From positions 97,406,170 through 97,470,169 of the forward strand of contig NC_134834.1 in assembly GCF_004210375.1 (NCBI RefSeq): a stretch of DNA of 64,000 bases, written 5' to 3'. Below the pieces are notes generated by a model. It saw nothing but the letters and a program-made list of their open reading frames with translations, ran no database searches and was not told the DNA's origin. Below are positions 48,321 through 62,300 of the stretch, in pieces; the first letter of the stretch is position 1; the number at the start of each line of letters is the position of its first letter. The position numbers and the translations under genes were made by a program. The DNA comes from Tachypleus tridentatus (taxonomy: Eukaryota; Arthropoda; Merostomata; Xiphosura; Limulidae).

Positions 48321-51300
48321 CTGCACAAATCCCATAAAAACACCATGAATTAAAATCACCATCTTATTACAACCACATACACTACCCTAACCAGCAATGA
48401 TACAATAAGTATTTATTTATCAAAAGGAACTGATACTCCAATATACGTATATATAAATATACCAGCAATTTAATTATCTAATTCACTGTACATCAAGAAG
48501 AAACTAATATTCAAGTTTCTTAAACTGTTCATGAAGAATCACTAAAATAAACTGTACATCTGTACCTCTATTAAGACCAGTGCAGCTACTGAAGTTTCTC
48601 TATCAAACAAACAGACATAAAATAAAACAATTATTTTAACTACAGGAATACTGTTCTTTCAGTTACAGAACTGATTATAACAAAACTGTTACTATATAAA
48701 GTAACCACATCATCACTGAACACCAAAAAACATTAGTTACAATGTTACTTGATAGCAAATATACAAATATCACACAAACAGTGAGTACATCACTGACTAC
48801 AATTATTACACTGTCACTAAAACAGTAAGTACATCACTCTCAACAATCATTACACTCACTAAAACAGTAAGTACATCACTGTCCATTACACTGTCACTAA
48901 AACAGTAAGTACATCACTGTCAACAATTATTACACTGTCACTAAAACAGTAAGTACATCACTGACTACAGTCACTAAAACAGTAAGTACACCACAATCTG
49001 CAATCCTTACATAAAATAATATAAATACATCATTATAATCACATATATTGACAAAGCTGAATATGAAGGATACAATTAAAACATATTTCTATCTAAAACA
49101 GGCACAACAGTTAAAAATCCAACAACGAACAGTATGAGAAAAGCTGAATAATCTGAAGATTCTGTTCAAACTCAGTTCCTTTTGTTGTATCTACATATCA
49201 TGTTTTATAGCATTCATCACCTTTCCTTAATGTTGTCTTCGTGACCATTCAGGCTCTCTTCTTCTTCTACCAGGTGGCCAAAAGGTTCAGAAGAAATTGA
49301 TACAACTCTAGATAATACTACCCTTGAATCACTACTTGATGATAGTACCAGCTGATCATGAAAGTGGTTGAATCGAACACTCCACACCCTGAAAAATAAC
49401 CAATGACTCACATTAATTTTGTTTAATATACGACTACGTGCTGGTGAAGAAAGAACATACATGCAGTGAGTAAGTCTTTGACACCAGTGGAAAATACAAA
49501 TTTTGGTTTAGTCTGGAAACATAATCACAGAACAGTAAGACTGAATTAAAAATGATATCCAATAATTAGCCTGGACAAATAATTATAATCATGGGAAAAC
49601 ATAGGACCTATTGGTATATCTCAGCTGTTTCATCCTCTAAACTATTAAGAAATAAATTTTTAAAAAAATCTTATCATTTGTGTAATTATGAAGCTTTTTT
49701 TAACTTATTTAAATATACTGCCTTCACAATAGTTGAAGATAACTTATTCCAATGGCCAAACACACTGCTAGAAAAATACAATCGTCTTAGCTGAAGATGA
49801 CTTCTAACCTACCAAAATAAAAATTTGTGTCCCTTAGTTCTGCTATTTTCACTATTAAATTCCCCCAACTCTTCTTTTTTCAGGAAAAAATTAAAAGTTT
49901 GAGAGGTTTCAGCCTCTCATCATATGACAATTCCTCCATTCCATGCACTATTCTTGTAACAGTCACTAAAATAGTAAGTATATCGCTAATAAGTACATTA
50001 CTATTCTAGTAACCTTTCTCTGAACTTTTTTTCCAACAATTCAATATCTTTTGAGATACAGAGTCCAAGATTGAATACAGTGTTTCAAAGAGTGTTTAAC
50101 AACCAGTTTATACCATGAAGTTATAACATCTTTAGGCTTCTATTCAATATTTCTATACATACAACCTAAAATCCTATTTGCTTTACCACCAGCAAGAGAA
50201 CACTACTTGGATGACTTCAAACACTGATCAACCATTACACAAAGATCATTTTCTTTCATAAGACTGTTAAGGGTATTTCCATCCAAATTATAAATCAAAT
50301 TATGGTAAGCCACATGCAGTATCTTCCATTTATTATAATTAAAACCTATTTACTATTTACTTTCCCAAGTCATTAAATGATCTAAATCCTTTTGTAAATC
50401 AGCAGCATCCTCTTCACAACCAGCAACATCCAAGACCTTGATATAATTTGAAAATTTATGTAATTTATTGACTATTTCTTCATCCACATCACTGATTTAA
50501 AACAAAAAGAGCAAAGGACCTAAAACTGAGCCCTGAGATACCCCACTTTTGACATTAATCCAGTTTGACTAAATTCCAACCATTTTTCTATCCAATGAAT
50601 TATCCACCACACCTATAGAGATAAATTTTTACAAGAATTTTATGTGGCACCGTGTCAAATGCTTTCTGAAAATCCAAACACATCAAATATACAACCTTAC
50701 TCTCAATCTACATATGCAGTAACCTTTCCAAAACACATTAAAAGATTTATAATACACGTTTTTTCCTTAGTAAAACCATGTTAACTAACTAATAAAATTC
50801 TAATCTTTGTCAAATGACTTTAAAAAGTATCTTTTATCAGACTTTCCAAGCCTTTTCCCATAACTGATGTAAGGCTAATGGGTATATAATTACTGGGACA
50901 ATTTTATTACCTCCCTTGAAAGAGTGGTTACATTAGCTAACTACCAGTCCTCTGGTACCTTCCCACTATTCAAGGACCAAAAGAAAAAAAGAGTAGCTAG
51001 TGGATATCATATCCAATTTTCAGCCACTTTCAAAACCCTTGTGAAAATATTATCTAGGAATGGAGCATTATCATTCTTTATATTTTTCTGCTCAGGATTA
51101 ATGCAGTCACCTTGTTCAAGTTTGTTTTTGTCCATCAACTGTTCAGGATGTGGAATACTATTTACATCTTTATTAGTGAAAACTGAATAAAAATTTAATA
51201 ACCCACCATCTCATAACCGTTAGATATGACCCTTCCTTTACAATACCTCAAGAGTCCTAACCCCAATCCTAGCATTGTGTTTACCCTTTATGTATTTAAA

Positions 51301-54300
51301 GAAATCCTTACTGTTAATTTTTACATTTTAAGTCAACCTTTCCTCATACATCATTTCTGATATTCTAATTTCCTGTTTAACCAATGTTTTTGATATTCTA
51401 TAATCTTCTAAGTCTCCTATGACACCAGTCAATTTAAACTTTTTAAAATTATACTTTAACTTATCTGTTAAATTCTTTGTGTATCAGTATCACCAAATAA
51501 TTCACCTGCCCAATTCACAACAGATAAGTCTTGTTGCATCCCTTCAAAATTTGTTTTTCTGAAATTTATAACCACATTATCATTATTCCTTATCGCTACA
51601 TGTATCAAATTATTGAACATAATGGAGCAATGATCACTTGTACCCAGATGTTCCCCAATTTTTACTCTCTGGATCATTTCTATATTTGAAGTTAACAATA
51701 AATCTAAAACAACATTGTTTCTCGTATGTTCTGTGACTAATTGGTGAAGAAACCATTTAAACAGTTTTCAGAACCTTTTCTCCCTTATAATTTGACTCTA
51801 TCATTTCTCAATTTATATGCCTGAAATTAAAACCATCCATACTTGTGACTTCATTAACAAATGAAATCATAATATCATTGTAAAGTTTCACTAATTTCAT
51901 CAGGATCATTTGGTGGTCCATAACAAATTCCTACTAAAAGCCTTTTCCCTTTAAATCTACTAACAGACACTCAAACAGATTCAATCTCTTTGCTATTATC
52001 TTTGATATCCTCAACTTCAACAGGATGTAACTTACACATTACACATGAAGCCACTCCTCTCCAGCTATTTACTACTCTGTCTCTATTAAATAACCTATAA
52101 CCATGTATTTCAAAGAAACTTCTGTCATTAAAATCATCTATGTTTAACCATGTTTCAGTTATTCCCATTATATCAAAATCTTCTGTTCCTACCAGTGTCC
52201 TAAAGTCATCTATTTTATTTATTATACTTATAGCATTACAATAGCAACACTTAAGCCTATTCTTATAATTACTTCTGTACACATTTCCTGTGCTAAATTT
52301 TTATCTGCCTCTTATTCTTTTTGCATTTAGTTTTTCTGGTCCCTGAACACTGTCTAATCTTAGTTTAAATCTGTTTGTTTGTCTTTTGAATTTCGTGCAC
52401 AGCTATTCAAGGGCTATCTGCCCTAGCCATCCCTAATTTAGCAACATAAGACTAAAGGGAAGGCAGCTAGTCATTACCATCCATTGCCAACTCTTTTACC
52501 AATGAATAATGGGATTGACCTTCACATTATAATGCCCCTATGGCTGAAAGGGTGATATGGGGAATTGAACCCGTGACCCTAAGATTACGAGTCAAACGCC
52601 TTAACTCAACTGGCCATGCCGGGCACAGTTTAAATCTTCCCTTACAGCTGAGTTAATAGTCTTAGCAAATAAGCCAGTCCCTATCTTATTTAAATGTAAA
52701 TTATCCACTGAACTGATCCTACAAGTTAAATCAACCAATCTGTTAATCTTTACATCTGTTCAAGTCTAATATTTGGCCCAAGTGACCTACTTATAACTTC
52801 AACCCCATAATTAATTCTGGGCATTATCCCTCACAAAATTAGATTACTGCCATTTTTTTAAGTGCCTTTATCAACCCCTTGTATTTATATGATTCTGTTA
52901 TTTCCCACAGTCTACACTTTTCTTTATCTATTGCTTCTACTTTAATTATGATAGCTTCCACTATTCCATCCAATCTACAAACTCTACATACAAATTGCAC
53001 GTCTTCATTACTAACTTCCTTAAAAGTACATGCCAGTCCCAGGTTCACAAATAAACCCCCTCATTTCACCAATTACACTTAACAAATTGTGAATGCTTAC
53101 CTTGTATACCAGTTTTAACTATTCTATTTATACATACAGACTGAACATAAATACTCAGTATCAGTATAAGATGATAGACTTTAATACTGAACCTAGAAAA
53201 ATAATAATAATTACAGAACAAAGTATAAGGTGAAACGCTTTTATACTAAACCTAGGAAAAATAGTATTTAAAGACTTTAATATTAAATCTAGGAAAAAAC
53301 TGAAGGTTTAATACTTAACATAGAAAATAATAATTACAGAATTGAATACAAAATTAAATTAAAAGTTTTAATACTGAACCTCTAAATAATTATAATGAAA
53401 GAACAAAATGTGAAAATAAAGGCTATAGTACTGAATTTATCAAAATAATATTACTCACAGAAAAAATATATAAAATGAAAAACATACACTAAAGGTGAAA
53501 ATCCATAGTCTTCTTAACTCGCATCCATACATATTTTTTTATTAGGTTAGAAAAATGTTGAAAAGGAGTGAATAAAACTAAAACATGATAATATTCTAAT
53601 GAAGAGAAACTCATGAAATATTCTATACAAGTCATGAAACAACGAGTTAAACTATGAAGCAATAAAAGATTATTCCATAAATTCATAGGTTGTGATTATG
53701 TAAATACTGTGAAAATTTATGAAGAATTGGAGCTATGTACATGAAACATACATTATTAATTCCACCTTTATGAAACGAATCTTCACCAGAGTACAGATAC
53801 ACATAAGTGTGAAAATTCTAATTTGTTTTCATTCAGAAACATAGTTCCAAAGAGGACAACCTACATATGTCACCATCAAAGAATAATATTGATGTTCTGA
53901 AAATGTATCATCCCTCATTCTATCATTGACAAAACAAATTGTTTATCTAGAAATCACAGCTTTGTTTTTATTCTTAAGAACAAAGTTACATAAGGGACTA
54001 CCTGTGCTGGGCCTACCACAAGTGCTATAGCACTTGAAGGTATTATAACATCAGGTAATACAACTGAAGACTTCTAACCCTAATTTTTTTTTAAATAAAA
54101 ATCATCCACATTGTTGTGTTTTATCAGATTACTCATGATTTGAAATGGTAGAAAGGTTGTATTTAAAGTAATAACAAATGAAACAGATATATGTGTGTGT
54201 TAAGTCTCAATGTTAACTTCTACATTATTATTTTCCATGAAGTTTTAAAGAGAATAAATGAAATATCAAAGGTATTCAGCTACTTAGTAGTTACTGATGT

Positions 54301-56305
54301 AATAAATCTGGTCTTGAATGTTCACTGAAGTTGACTTTGTTTTAAGTCAGTTAATATTTTGTATTATCATTAGCAAAAAATTCCTCAAACCTCAAAAAAC
54401 ACATGCAAAATATTAAAATAACTTACTCAGAGTTAATATATCTTTTAATGATATCAAATAATTATCTGTCTGTTTTCAAGGAATTTTTGTACTGAATTTT
54501 ACAATAAATTAATATTAGGCATATCTTCCCTTACCCTAAATTCTTAGTCAAAATCATATCAACCCTCAAATGGGTCAAAGGGCACATTATGATGTATAAA
54601 ATTGATTTCAAAATTTAATTACACAGCTCTACTTTCAGTGCATGTAAGTAAAACTATGCATCACTATTGTGAGTTATTATTTTTTTGGTCTATTAAAATG
54701 CATCTTTAAAATCTACAAAAATTAACTTGTATTCATCTTCCACATAAAAACAAACAAGGCTTACAGTGAGGCTTAGCAAGTGCAATGCATAAGTGTAAAT
54801 TTCATAACACGTAAATACTAGAAATCATTGTTTTCTAATATCTTTTACTTAATGTTCTATACTTTAATAAACATAACTAAAATTTAAGTACTTGTGAGTA
54901 AATAGAAATTATATATATATACATGTGTGTATGTTCATGAGCACTTACACACTTTGTAACTTATGCTATTAAATTTCAATCACCCTACCAAGTTTGTGGA
55001 ATTGGCTCAGACAGTACAGAGCCATTATTTTGTACTTTTTTAATGTAAAACAATTCTTGTTTCAACCACTATACTGTAATAGCTGATAATTCTTCACCCA
55101 TCACATTCTTGAATTATGATAAACTCTGTGAGAATGCTTTGGTTATTGCATCACATGAACAGTCTAAAGGTGAATGACTCACTGCTTTATGATCAACAGG
55201 TTTGTGCTTCAGTTGCTAAAATAAAAACAGAAAATGTGTGAAAAGTGGTCAGTGCTTGAGAGGATTGAATATTACTATTCAAAAACTACAAATTTCCTGA
55301 TCAGTAGAAATCATGCAACAACATATGAACCATCTCACCAATAAAATATATTGTCATGCACATAACTACAGATATTCTTCATCAATATAAATCATGTAAG
55401 TGTAAAATCACATGAAACACCTGATCAATTGAAAATATATAGTCATATATCTAAAATTACAAACACTCTTTATGAATAAAAATCTTCTAATTGTACCAAT
55501 AACTATTTTCTCACATCACAAGAAAATAGACAAGTTAAAAAAAAAATGGTACATGTTTCTGATCAGACAAACCCATGCAGCTGTACTAAAAAATATATAT
55601 TTCTTTTACTTTGTATACTGGACCTTTCATTGAAACTATAAGCAACACATAGTGTAAAAACCAGTATGTTATTTCTGGTATATCTACAAATGTTCATTAT
55701 AAGTAACCAAAACATTTAGATAACAAAAATTTAAATAATAAAACGTAAAGCCAAGTATTTTTGAAAAATTATCAATTCCTGAAAAATGAAGTTCCACTTT
55801 CTGAAAGTTTCAGGTATTCATTTCCTTTATGTTCCTAGAAATGAAATTATAAAAACTAGAAACACACCTGTTGAAAAAAATGTCAGTACTTACCAGTGAG
55901 AATGATGTGACTGCACAAGAACTGGTGCACCAGGACTGCGAATATCCCAAAATTTCGTATGGCAGTCATCACCACAAGTTACTGAAAATACTGACGATTT
56001 GGATTAAAGTCGAGCTCTCTCACAAGCTGTCCATGAGCACTCTCAATCACCCAGGACTGTCTGTTGGATAAGAAAGATTAGTTCAAAACTAAGATCACAC
56101 ATAACTAATGTACAATAAGAGCTGGAAACTGTCCCTGAAATATCCAAAAAAGAAAACTGAACACTCACTGCATGGTAATGAGATCCCATCCACGAACACT
56201 GGTATCAACAGCAGCTGCTACAATGTTACAATTCTGGTGAGGATTCCAACTTGCTGCATTTATTTGAGGCTTCCCTTTCATGTCAGCAGAACCTGTTGCT
56301 ACAAT
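48170..56305 (-). CDS. EIPR1: EIPR1 (TSSC1), WD40 protein of EARP/GARP trafficking; C-terminal half, 4 exons
   Basis: Span of a spliced gene on the minus strand. The joined exons (56305-56169, 56060-55894, 49388-49221, 48320-48170) read from [24 protein letters not shown], through [76 protein letters not shown], to [39 protein letters not shown] and a stop. These match the C-terminal WD40 repeats of EIPR1, including [16 protein letters not shown] and the [23 protein letters not shown] block. EIPR1 binds the EARP and GARP tethering complexes and acts in endosomal recycling and dense-core vesicle biogenesis. The 5' exons lie beyond position 64000. One exon carries a one-base frameshift. Confidence 0.93.
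48780..49000. repeat. Short minisatellite, about 44-60-bp unit, 5 copies
   Basis: CACTAAAACAGTAAGTACAT with CACTGTCAACAATTATTACA and CTGT recurs five times with deletions, in the last EIPR1 intron. Confidence 0.88.
49221..49388 (-). CDS. EIPR1: EIPR1 internal exon (WD40 blade and acidic loop)
   Basis: After tatttttcag on the minus strand it reads [40 protein letters not shown] and [15 protein letters not shown], ending at the donor gtgatg. The split Trp codon TG|G joins HHSHW to VWSV. The acidic EEEES..HEDN loop corresponds to the acidic insert of animal EIPR1. The frame is intact. Confidence 0.95.
49680..53050 (-). mobile_element. CR1-like non-LTR retrotransposon, defective, in an EIPR1 intron
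   Basis: Read on the minus strand. The endonuclease start is at about 52282-51971 ([46 protein letters not shown]). The endonuclease end is near 51640 ([10 protein letters not shown]). Pre-RT and RT follow at about 51450-50400 ([39 protein letters not shown] near 50530). A C-terminal part near 49750 resembles the VWNxLP region. The expected F-A-D-D-T-K catalytic box reads F-S-N-Y-I-K at about 50455, and many stops are present, so it is inactive. Upstream, 53048-52839 holds an open frame with [12 protein letters not shown] that may be a remnant of ORF1. A SINE is inserted at 52373-52626. Confidence 0.85.
52373..52626 (-). mobile_element. tRNA-derived SINE nested in the CR1-like element
   Basis: On the minus strand the head reads GCCCGGCATGGCCAGTTGAG and on to GACTCGTAATCTTAGGGTCA and GGGTTCAATTCCCC. 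It has A-box-like TGGCCAGTTGAG, B-box-like GGTTCAATTCC and a Thr-type CGT in the anticodon position. The body includes GGGATTGACCTTCACATTAT and CAAGGGCTATCTGCCCTAGC (plus strand). It is flanked by a perfect 11-bp direct repeat AGTTTAAATCT (52362-52372 and 52627-52637), the target-site duplication. Confidence 0.9.
53060..55893. other. EIPR1 intron, AT-rich unique sequence
   Basis: Near 53140-53450 short diverged repeats of ATACTGAACCTAGAAAATAA are visible. The rest shows no array, exon or element that I can support. Confidence 0.45.
55894..56060 (-). CDS. EIPR1: EIPR1 internal exon (frameshifted)
   Basis: After ttatccaacag on the minus strand it reads [25 protein letters not shown], then after a one-base shift [31 protein letters not shown], ending TG|gtaagt. 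The shift falls at a four-base T run on the minus strand (55985-55988 on +), where one missing T would restore the frame. [12 protein letters not shown] is a WD40 D-x-K-x-W-D type strand. The exon length agrees with one lost base. Confidence 0.93.
56169..56305 (-). CDS. EIPR1: EIPR1 internal exon
   Basis: After ctttag on the minus strand it reads [40 protein letters not shown] and DLITMQ, ending CA|gtgagt, phase 2. W.PHQNC and DTSVRGWD match the corresponding EIPR1 blade. Its acceptor lies only about 90 bp from the edge of a 7.2-kb minisatellite. Confidence 0.93.
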
Positions 56306-56395
56306 CTAAAGAAAAACAGTGACACATTTAAAAAATAAACTTGATCCCAAAATATACAGTAAAAATAATTAAACTCACATATATATATATATATC

Positions 56396-59300
56396 ACACC
56401 TTCTAAACAAAGTGTTTCTATGAATGTATGATGTTGTACCTACTAAACAAACTGTTTCTATGACTGTATGATGTTGCACCTTCTAAACAAACTGTTTCTA
56501 TGACTGTATGATGTTGTACCTACTAAACAAACTGTTTCTATGACTTTAATGTTGTACCTTCTAAACAAACTGTTTCTATAACTTTAATGTTGTACCTTCT
56601 AAACAAACTGTTTCTATGACAATGATGTTGTACCTTCTAAACAAACTGTTTCTATGACATTGATGTTGTACCTTCTAAACAAACTGTTTCTATGACATTG
56701 ATGTTGTACCTTCTAAACAAACTGTTTCTATGACATTGATGTTGTACCTTGTAAACAAACTGTTTCTATGACATTGATGTTGTACCTTCTAAACAAACTG
56801 TTTCTATGATGTTGTACCTTGATGTTGTACCTTCTAAACAAACTGTTTCTATAACTTTTTCTAATGTTGTACCTTCTAAACAAACTGTTTCTATGACATT
56901 GATGTTGAACCTGTTTCTATGACTAAACAAACTGTTTCTATGACATTGATGTTGTACCTTCTAAACAAACTGTTTCTATGACATTGATGTTGTACCTTCT
57001 AAACAAACTGTTTCTATGACATTGATGTTGTACCTTCTAAACAAACTGTTTCTATGACATTGATGTTGTACCTTCTAAACAAACTGTTTCTACGACATTG
57101 ATGTTGTACCTTCTAAACAAACTGTTTCTATGACATTGATGTTGTACCTTCTAAACAAACTGTTTCTATGACATTGATGTTGTACCTTCTAAACAAACTG
57201 TTTCCATGACTTTAATGTTGTACCTTCTAAACAAACTGTTTCTATGACAATGATGTTGTACCTTCTAAACAAACTGTTTCTATGACATTGATGTTGTACC
57301 TTCTAAACAAACTGTTTCTATGACATTGATGTTGTACCTTCTAAACAAACTGTTTCTATGACATTGATGTTGTGCCTTCTAAACAAACTGTTTCCATAAT
57401 TTTAATGTTGTACCTTCTAAACAAACTGTTTCCATAATTTTAATGTTGTACCTTCTAAACAAACTGTTTCTATGACATTGATGTTGTACCTTCTAAACAA
57501 ACTGTTTCTATAACTTTAATGTTGTACCTTCTAAACAAACTGTTTCTATAACTTTAATGTTGTACCTTCTAAACAAACTGTTTCTATGACAATGATGTTG
57601 TACCTTCTAAACAAACTGTTTCTATGACATTGATGTTGTACCTTCTAAACAAACTGTTTCTATGACATTGATGTTGTACCTTCTAAACAAACTGTTTCTA
57701 TGACATTGATGTTGTACCTTCTAAACAAACTGTTTCTATGACTTTGATGTTGCACCTTCTAAACAAACTGTTTCTATGACTTTGATGTTGCACCTTCTAA
57801 ACAAACTGTTTCTATGACATTGATGTTGTACCTTCTAAACAAACTGTTTCTATGGCTTTGATGTTGTACCTTCTAAACAAACTGTTTCTATGACATTGAT
57901 GTTGTACCTTCTAAACAAACTGTTTCTATGACTGTATGATGTTGTACCTTCTAAACAAACTGTTTCATGACTTTGATGTTGTACCTTCTAAACAAACTGT
58001 TTCTATAACTTTAATGTTGTACCTTCTAAACAAACTGTTTCTATGACATTGATGTTGTACCTTCTAAACAAACTGTTTCTATGACTTTGATGTTGCACCT
58101 TCTAAACAAACTGTTTCTATGACTTTGATGTTGCACCTTCTAAACAAACTGTTTCTATGACTTTGATGTTGCACCTTCTAAACAAACTGTTTCTATGACT
58201 TTGATGTTGCACCTTCTAAACAAACTGTTTCTATGACATTGATGTTGTACCTTCTAAACAAACTGTTTCTATGACTTTGATGTTGCACCTTCTAAACAAA
58301 CTGTTTCTATGACTTTGATGTTGCACCTTCTAAACAAACTGTTTCTATGACATTGATGTTGTACCTTCTAAACAAACTGTTTCTATAACTTTAATGTTGT
58401 ACCTTCTAAACAAACTGTTTCTATGACATTGATGTTGTACCTTCTAAACAAACTGTTTCTATGACATTGATGTTGTACCTTCTAAACAAACTGTTTCTAT
58501 GACATTGATGTTGTACCTTCTAAACAAACTGTTTCTATAACTTTAATGTTGTACCTTCTAAACAAACTGTTTCTATGACATTGATGTTGTACCTTCTAAA
58601 CAAACTGTTTGTATGACATTGATGTTGTACCTTCTAAACAAACTGTTTCTATGACATTGATGTTGTGCCTTCTAAACAAACTGTTTCTATGACTTTGATG
58701 TTGCACCTTCTAAACAAACTGTTTCTATGACTTTGATGTTGTACCTTCTAAACAAACTGTTTCTATGACTTTGATGTTGTACCTTCTAAACAAACTGTTT
58801 CTATGACTTTGATGTTGCACCTTCTAAACAAACTGTTTCTATGACATTGATGTTGTACCTTCTAAACAAACTGTTTCTATGACTTTGATGTTGTACCTTC
58901 TAAACAAACTGTTTCTATGACTTTAATGTTGTACCTTCTAAACAAACTGTTTCTATGACTTTGATGTTGTACCTTCTAAACAAACTGTTTCTATGACTTT
59001 GATGTTGTACCTTCTAAACAAACTGTTTCTATAACTTTAATGTTGTACCTTCTAAACAAACTGTTTCTATGACATTGATGTTGTACCTTCTAAACAAACT
59101 GTTTCTATGACATTGATGTTGTACCTTCTAAACAAACTGTTTCTATGACTTTGATGTTGTACCTTCTAAACAAACTGTTTCTATGACTTTGATGTTGCAC
59201 CTTCTAAACAAACTGTTTCTATGACTTTGATGTTGCACCTTCTAAACAAACTGTTTCTATGACATTGATGTTGTACCTTCTAAACAAACTGTTTCTATGA

Positions 59301-62300
59301 CATTGATGTTGTACCTTCTAAACAAACTGTTTCTATGACATTGATGTTGTACCTTCTAAACAAACTGTTTCTATGACATTGATGTTGTACCTTCTAAACA
59401 AACTGTTTCTATGACAATTGATGTTGTACCTTCTAAACAAACTGTTTCTATGACATTGATGTTGTACCTTCTAAACAAACTGTTTCTATAACATTAATGT
59501 TGTACCTTCTAAACAAACTGTTTCTATGACATTGATGTTGTACCTTCTAAACAAACTGTTTCTATGTTGTACCTTCTAAACAAACTTAATGTTGTACCTT
59601 CTAAACAAACTGTTTCTATGACATTGATGTTGTACCTTCTAAACAAACTGTTTCTATGACATTGATGTTGTACCTTCTAAACAAACTGTTTCTATGACTT
59701 TAATGTTGTACCTTCTAAACAAACTGTTTCTATGACATTGATGTTGTACCTTCTAAACAAACTGTTTCTATGACATTGATGTTGTACCTTCTAAACAAAC
59801 TGTTTCTATGACATTGATGTTGTACCTTCTAAACAAACTGTTTCTATGACATTGATGTTGTACCTTCTAAACAAACTGTTTCTATGACTTTGATGTTGTA
59901 CCTTCTAAACAAACTGTTTCTATGACTTTGATGTTGTACCTTCTAAACAAACTGTTTCTATGACATTGATGTTGTACCTTCTAAACAAACTGTTTCTATG
60001 ACTTTGATGTTGTACCTTCTAAACAAACTGTTTCTATGACATTGATGTTGTACCTTCTAAACAAACTGTTTCTATGACATTGATGTTGTACCTTCTAAAC
60101 AAACTGTTTCTATGACTTTGATGTTGTACCTTCTAAACAAACTGTTTCTATGACATTGATGTTGTACCTTCTAAACAAACTGTTTCTATGACTTTGATGT
60201 TGTACCTTCTAAACAAACTGTTTCTATGACTTTGATGTTGTACCTTCTAAACAAACTGTTTCTATGACAATGATGTTGTACCTTCTAAACAAACTGTTTC
60301 TATGACATTGATGTTGTACCTTCTAAACAAACTGTTTCTATGACTTTGATGTTGTACCTTCTAAACAAACTGTTTCTATGACATTTGATGTTGTACCTTC
60401 TAAACAAACTGTTTCTATGACTTTGATGTTGCACCTTCTAAACAAACTGTTTCTATGACTTTGATGTTGCACCTTCTAAACAAACTGTTTCTATGACTTT
60501 GATGTTGTACCTTCTAAACAAACTGTTTCTATAACTTTAATGTTGTACCTTCTAAACAAACTGTTTCTATGACATTGATGTTGTACCTTCTAAACAAACT
60601 GTTTCTATGACATTTGATGTTGTACCTTCTAAACAAACTGTTTCTATGACATTGATGTTGTACCTTCTAAACAAACTGTTTCTATGACATTGATGTTGTA
60701 CCTTCTAAACAAACTGTTTCTATGACATTGATGTTGTACCTTCTAAACAAACTGTTTCTATGACTTTGATGTTGTACCTTCTAAACAAACTGTTTCTATG
60801 ACATTGATGTTGTACCTTCTAAACAAACTGTTTCTATGACATTGATGTTGTACCTTCTAAACAAACTGTTTCTATGACATTGATGTTGTACCTTCTAAAC
60901 AAACTGTTTCTATGACTTTGATGTTGCACCTTCTAAACAAACTGTTTCTATGACTTTGATGTTGTACCTTCTAAACAAACTGTTTCTATGACTTTGATGT
61001 TGTACCTTCTAAACAAACTGTTTCTATGACTTTGATGTTGTACCTTCTAAACAAACTGTTTCTATGACTTTGATGTTGTACCTTCTAAACAAACTGTTTC
61101 TATGACTTTGATGTTGCACCTTCTAAACAAACTGTTTCTATGACTTTGATGTTGCACCTTCTAAACAAACTGTTTCTATGACTTTGATGTTGCACCTTCT
61201 AAACAAACTGTTTCTATGACTTTGATGTTGCACCTTCTAAACAAACTGTTTCTATGACTTTGATGTTGCACCTTCTAAACAAACTGTTTCTATGACATTG
61301 ATGTTGTACCTTCTAAACAAACTGTTTCTATGACTTTGATGTTGCACCTTCTAAACAAACTGTTTCTATGACTTTGATGTTGTACCTTCTAAACAAACTG
61401 TTTCTATGACATTGATGTTGTACCTTCTAAACAAACTGTTTCTATAACTTTGATGTTGTACCTTCTAAACAAACTGTTTCTATGACATTGATGTTGTACC
61501 TTCTAAACAAACTGTTTCTATGACATTGATGTTGTACCTTCTAAACAAACTGTTTCTATGACATTGATGTTGTACCTTCTAAACAAACTGTTTCTATAAC
61601 TTTAATGTTGTACCTTCTAAACAAACTGTTTCTATGACATTGATGTTGTACCTTCTAAACAAACTGTTTCTATGACTTTGATGTTGTACCTTCTAAACAA
61701 ACTGTTTCTATGACATTGATGTTGTACCTTCTAAACAAACTGTTTCTATGACTTTGATGTTGCACCTTCTAAACAAACTGTTTCTATGACTTTGATGTTG
61801 TACCTTCTAAACAAACTGTTTCTATGACTTTGATGTTGTACCTTCTAAACAAACTGTTTCTATGACTTTAATGTTGTACCTTCTCTAAACAAACTGTTTC
61901 TATGACATTGATGTTGTACCTTCTAAACAAACTGTTTCTATGACTTTGATGTTGCACCTTCTAAACAAACTGTTTCTATGACTTTGATGTTGCACCTTCT
62001 AAACAAACTGTTTCTATGACTTTGATGTTGCACCTTCTAAACAAACTGTTTCTATGACTTTGATGTTGCACCTTCTAAACAAACTGTTTCTATGACTTTG
62101 ATGTTGCACCTTCTAAACAAACTGTTTCTATGACATTGATGTTGTACCTTCTAAACAAACTGTTTCTATGACTTTGATGTTGCACCTTCTAAACAAACTG
62201 TTTCTATGACTTTGATGTTGCACCTTCTAAACAAACTGTTTCTATGACATTGATGTTGTACCTTCTAAACAAACTGTTTCTATAACTTTAATGTTGTACC

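Noticed and set aside
52558-52626. Functional tRNA gene
   Set aside because: The tRNA-like sequence is the head of a SINE, with a mutated acceptor-stem context, an attached SINE body and a target-site duplication.
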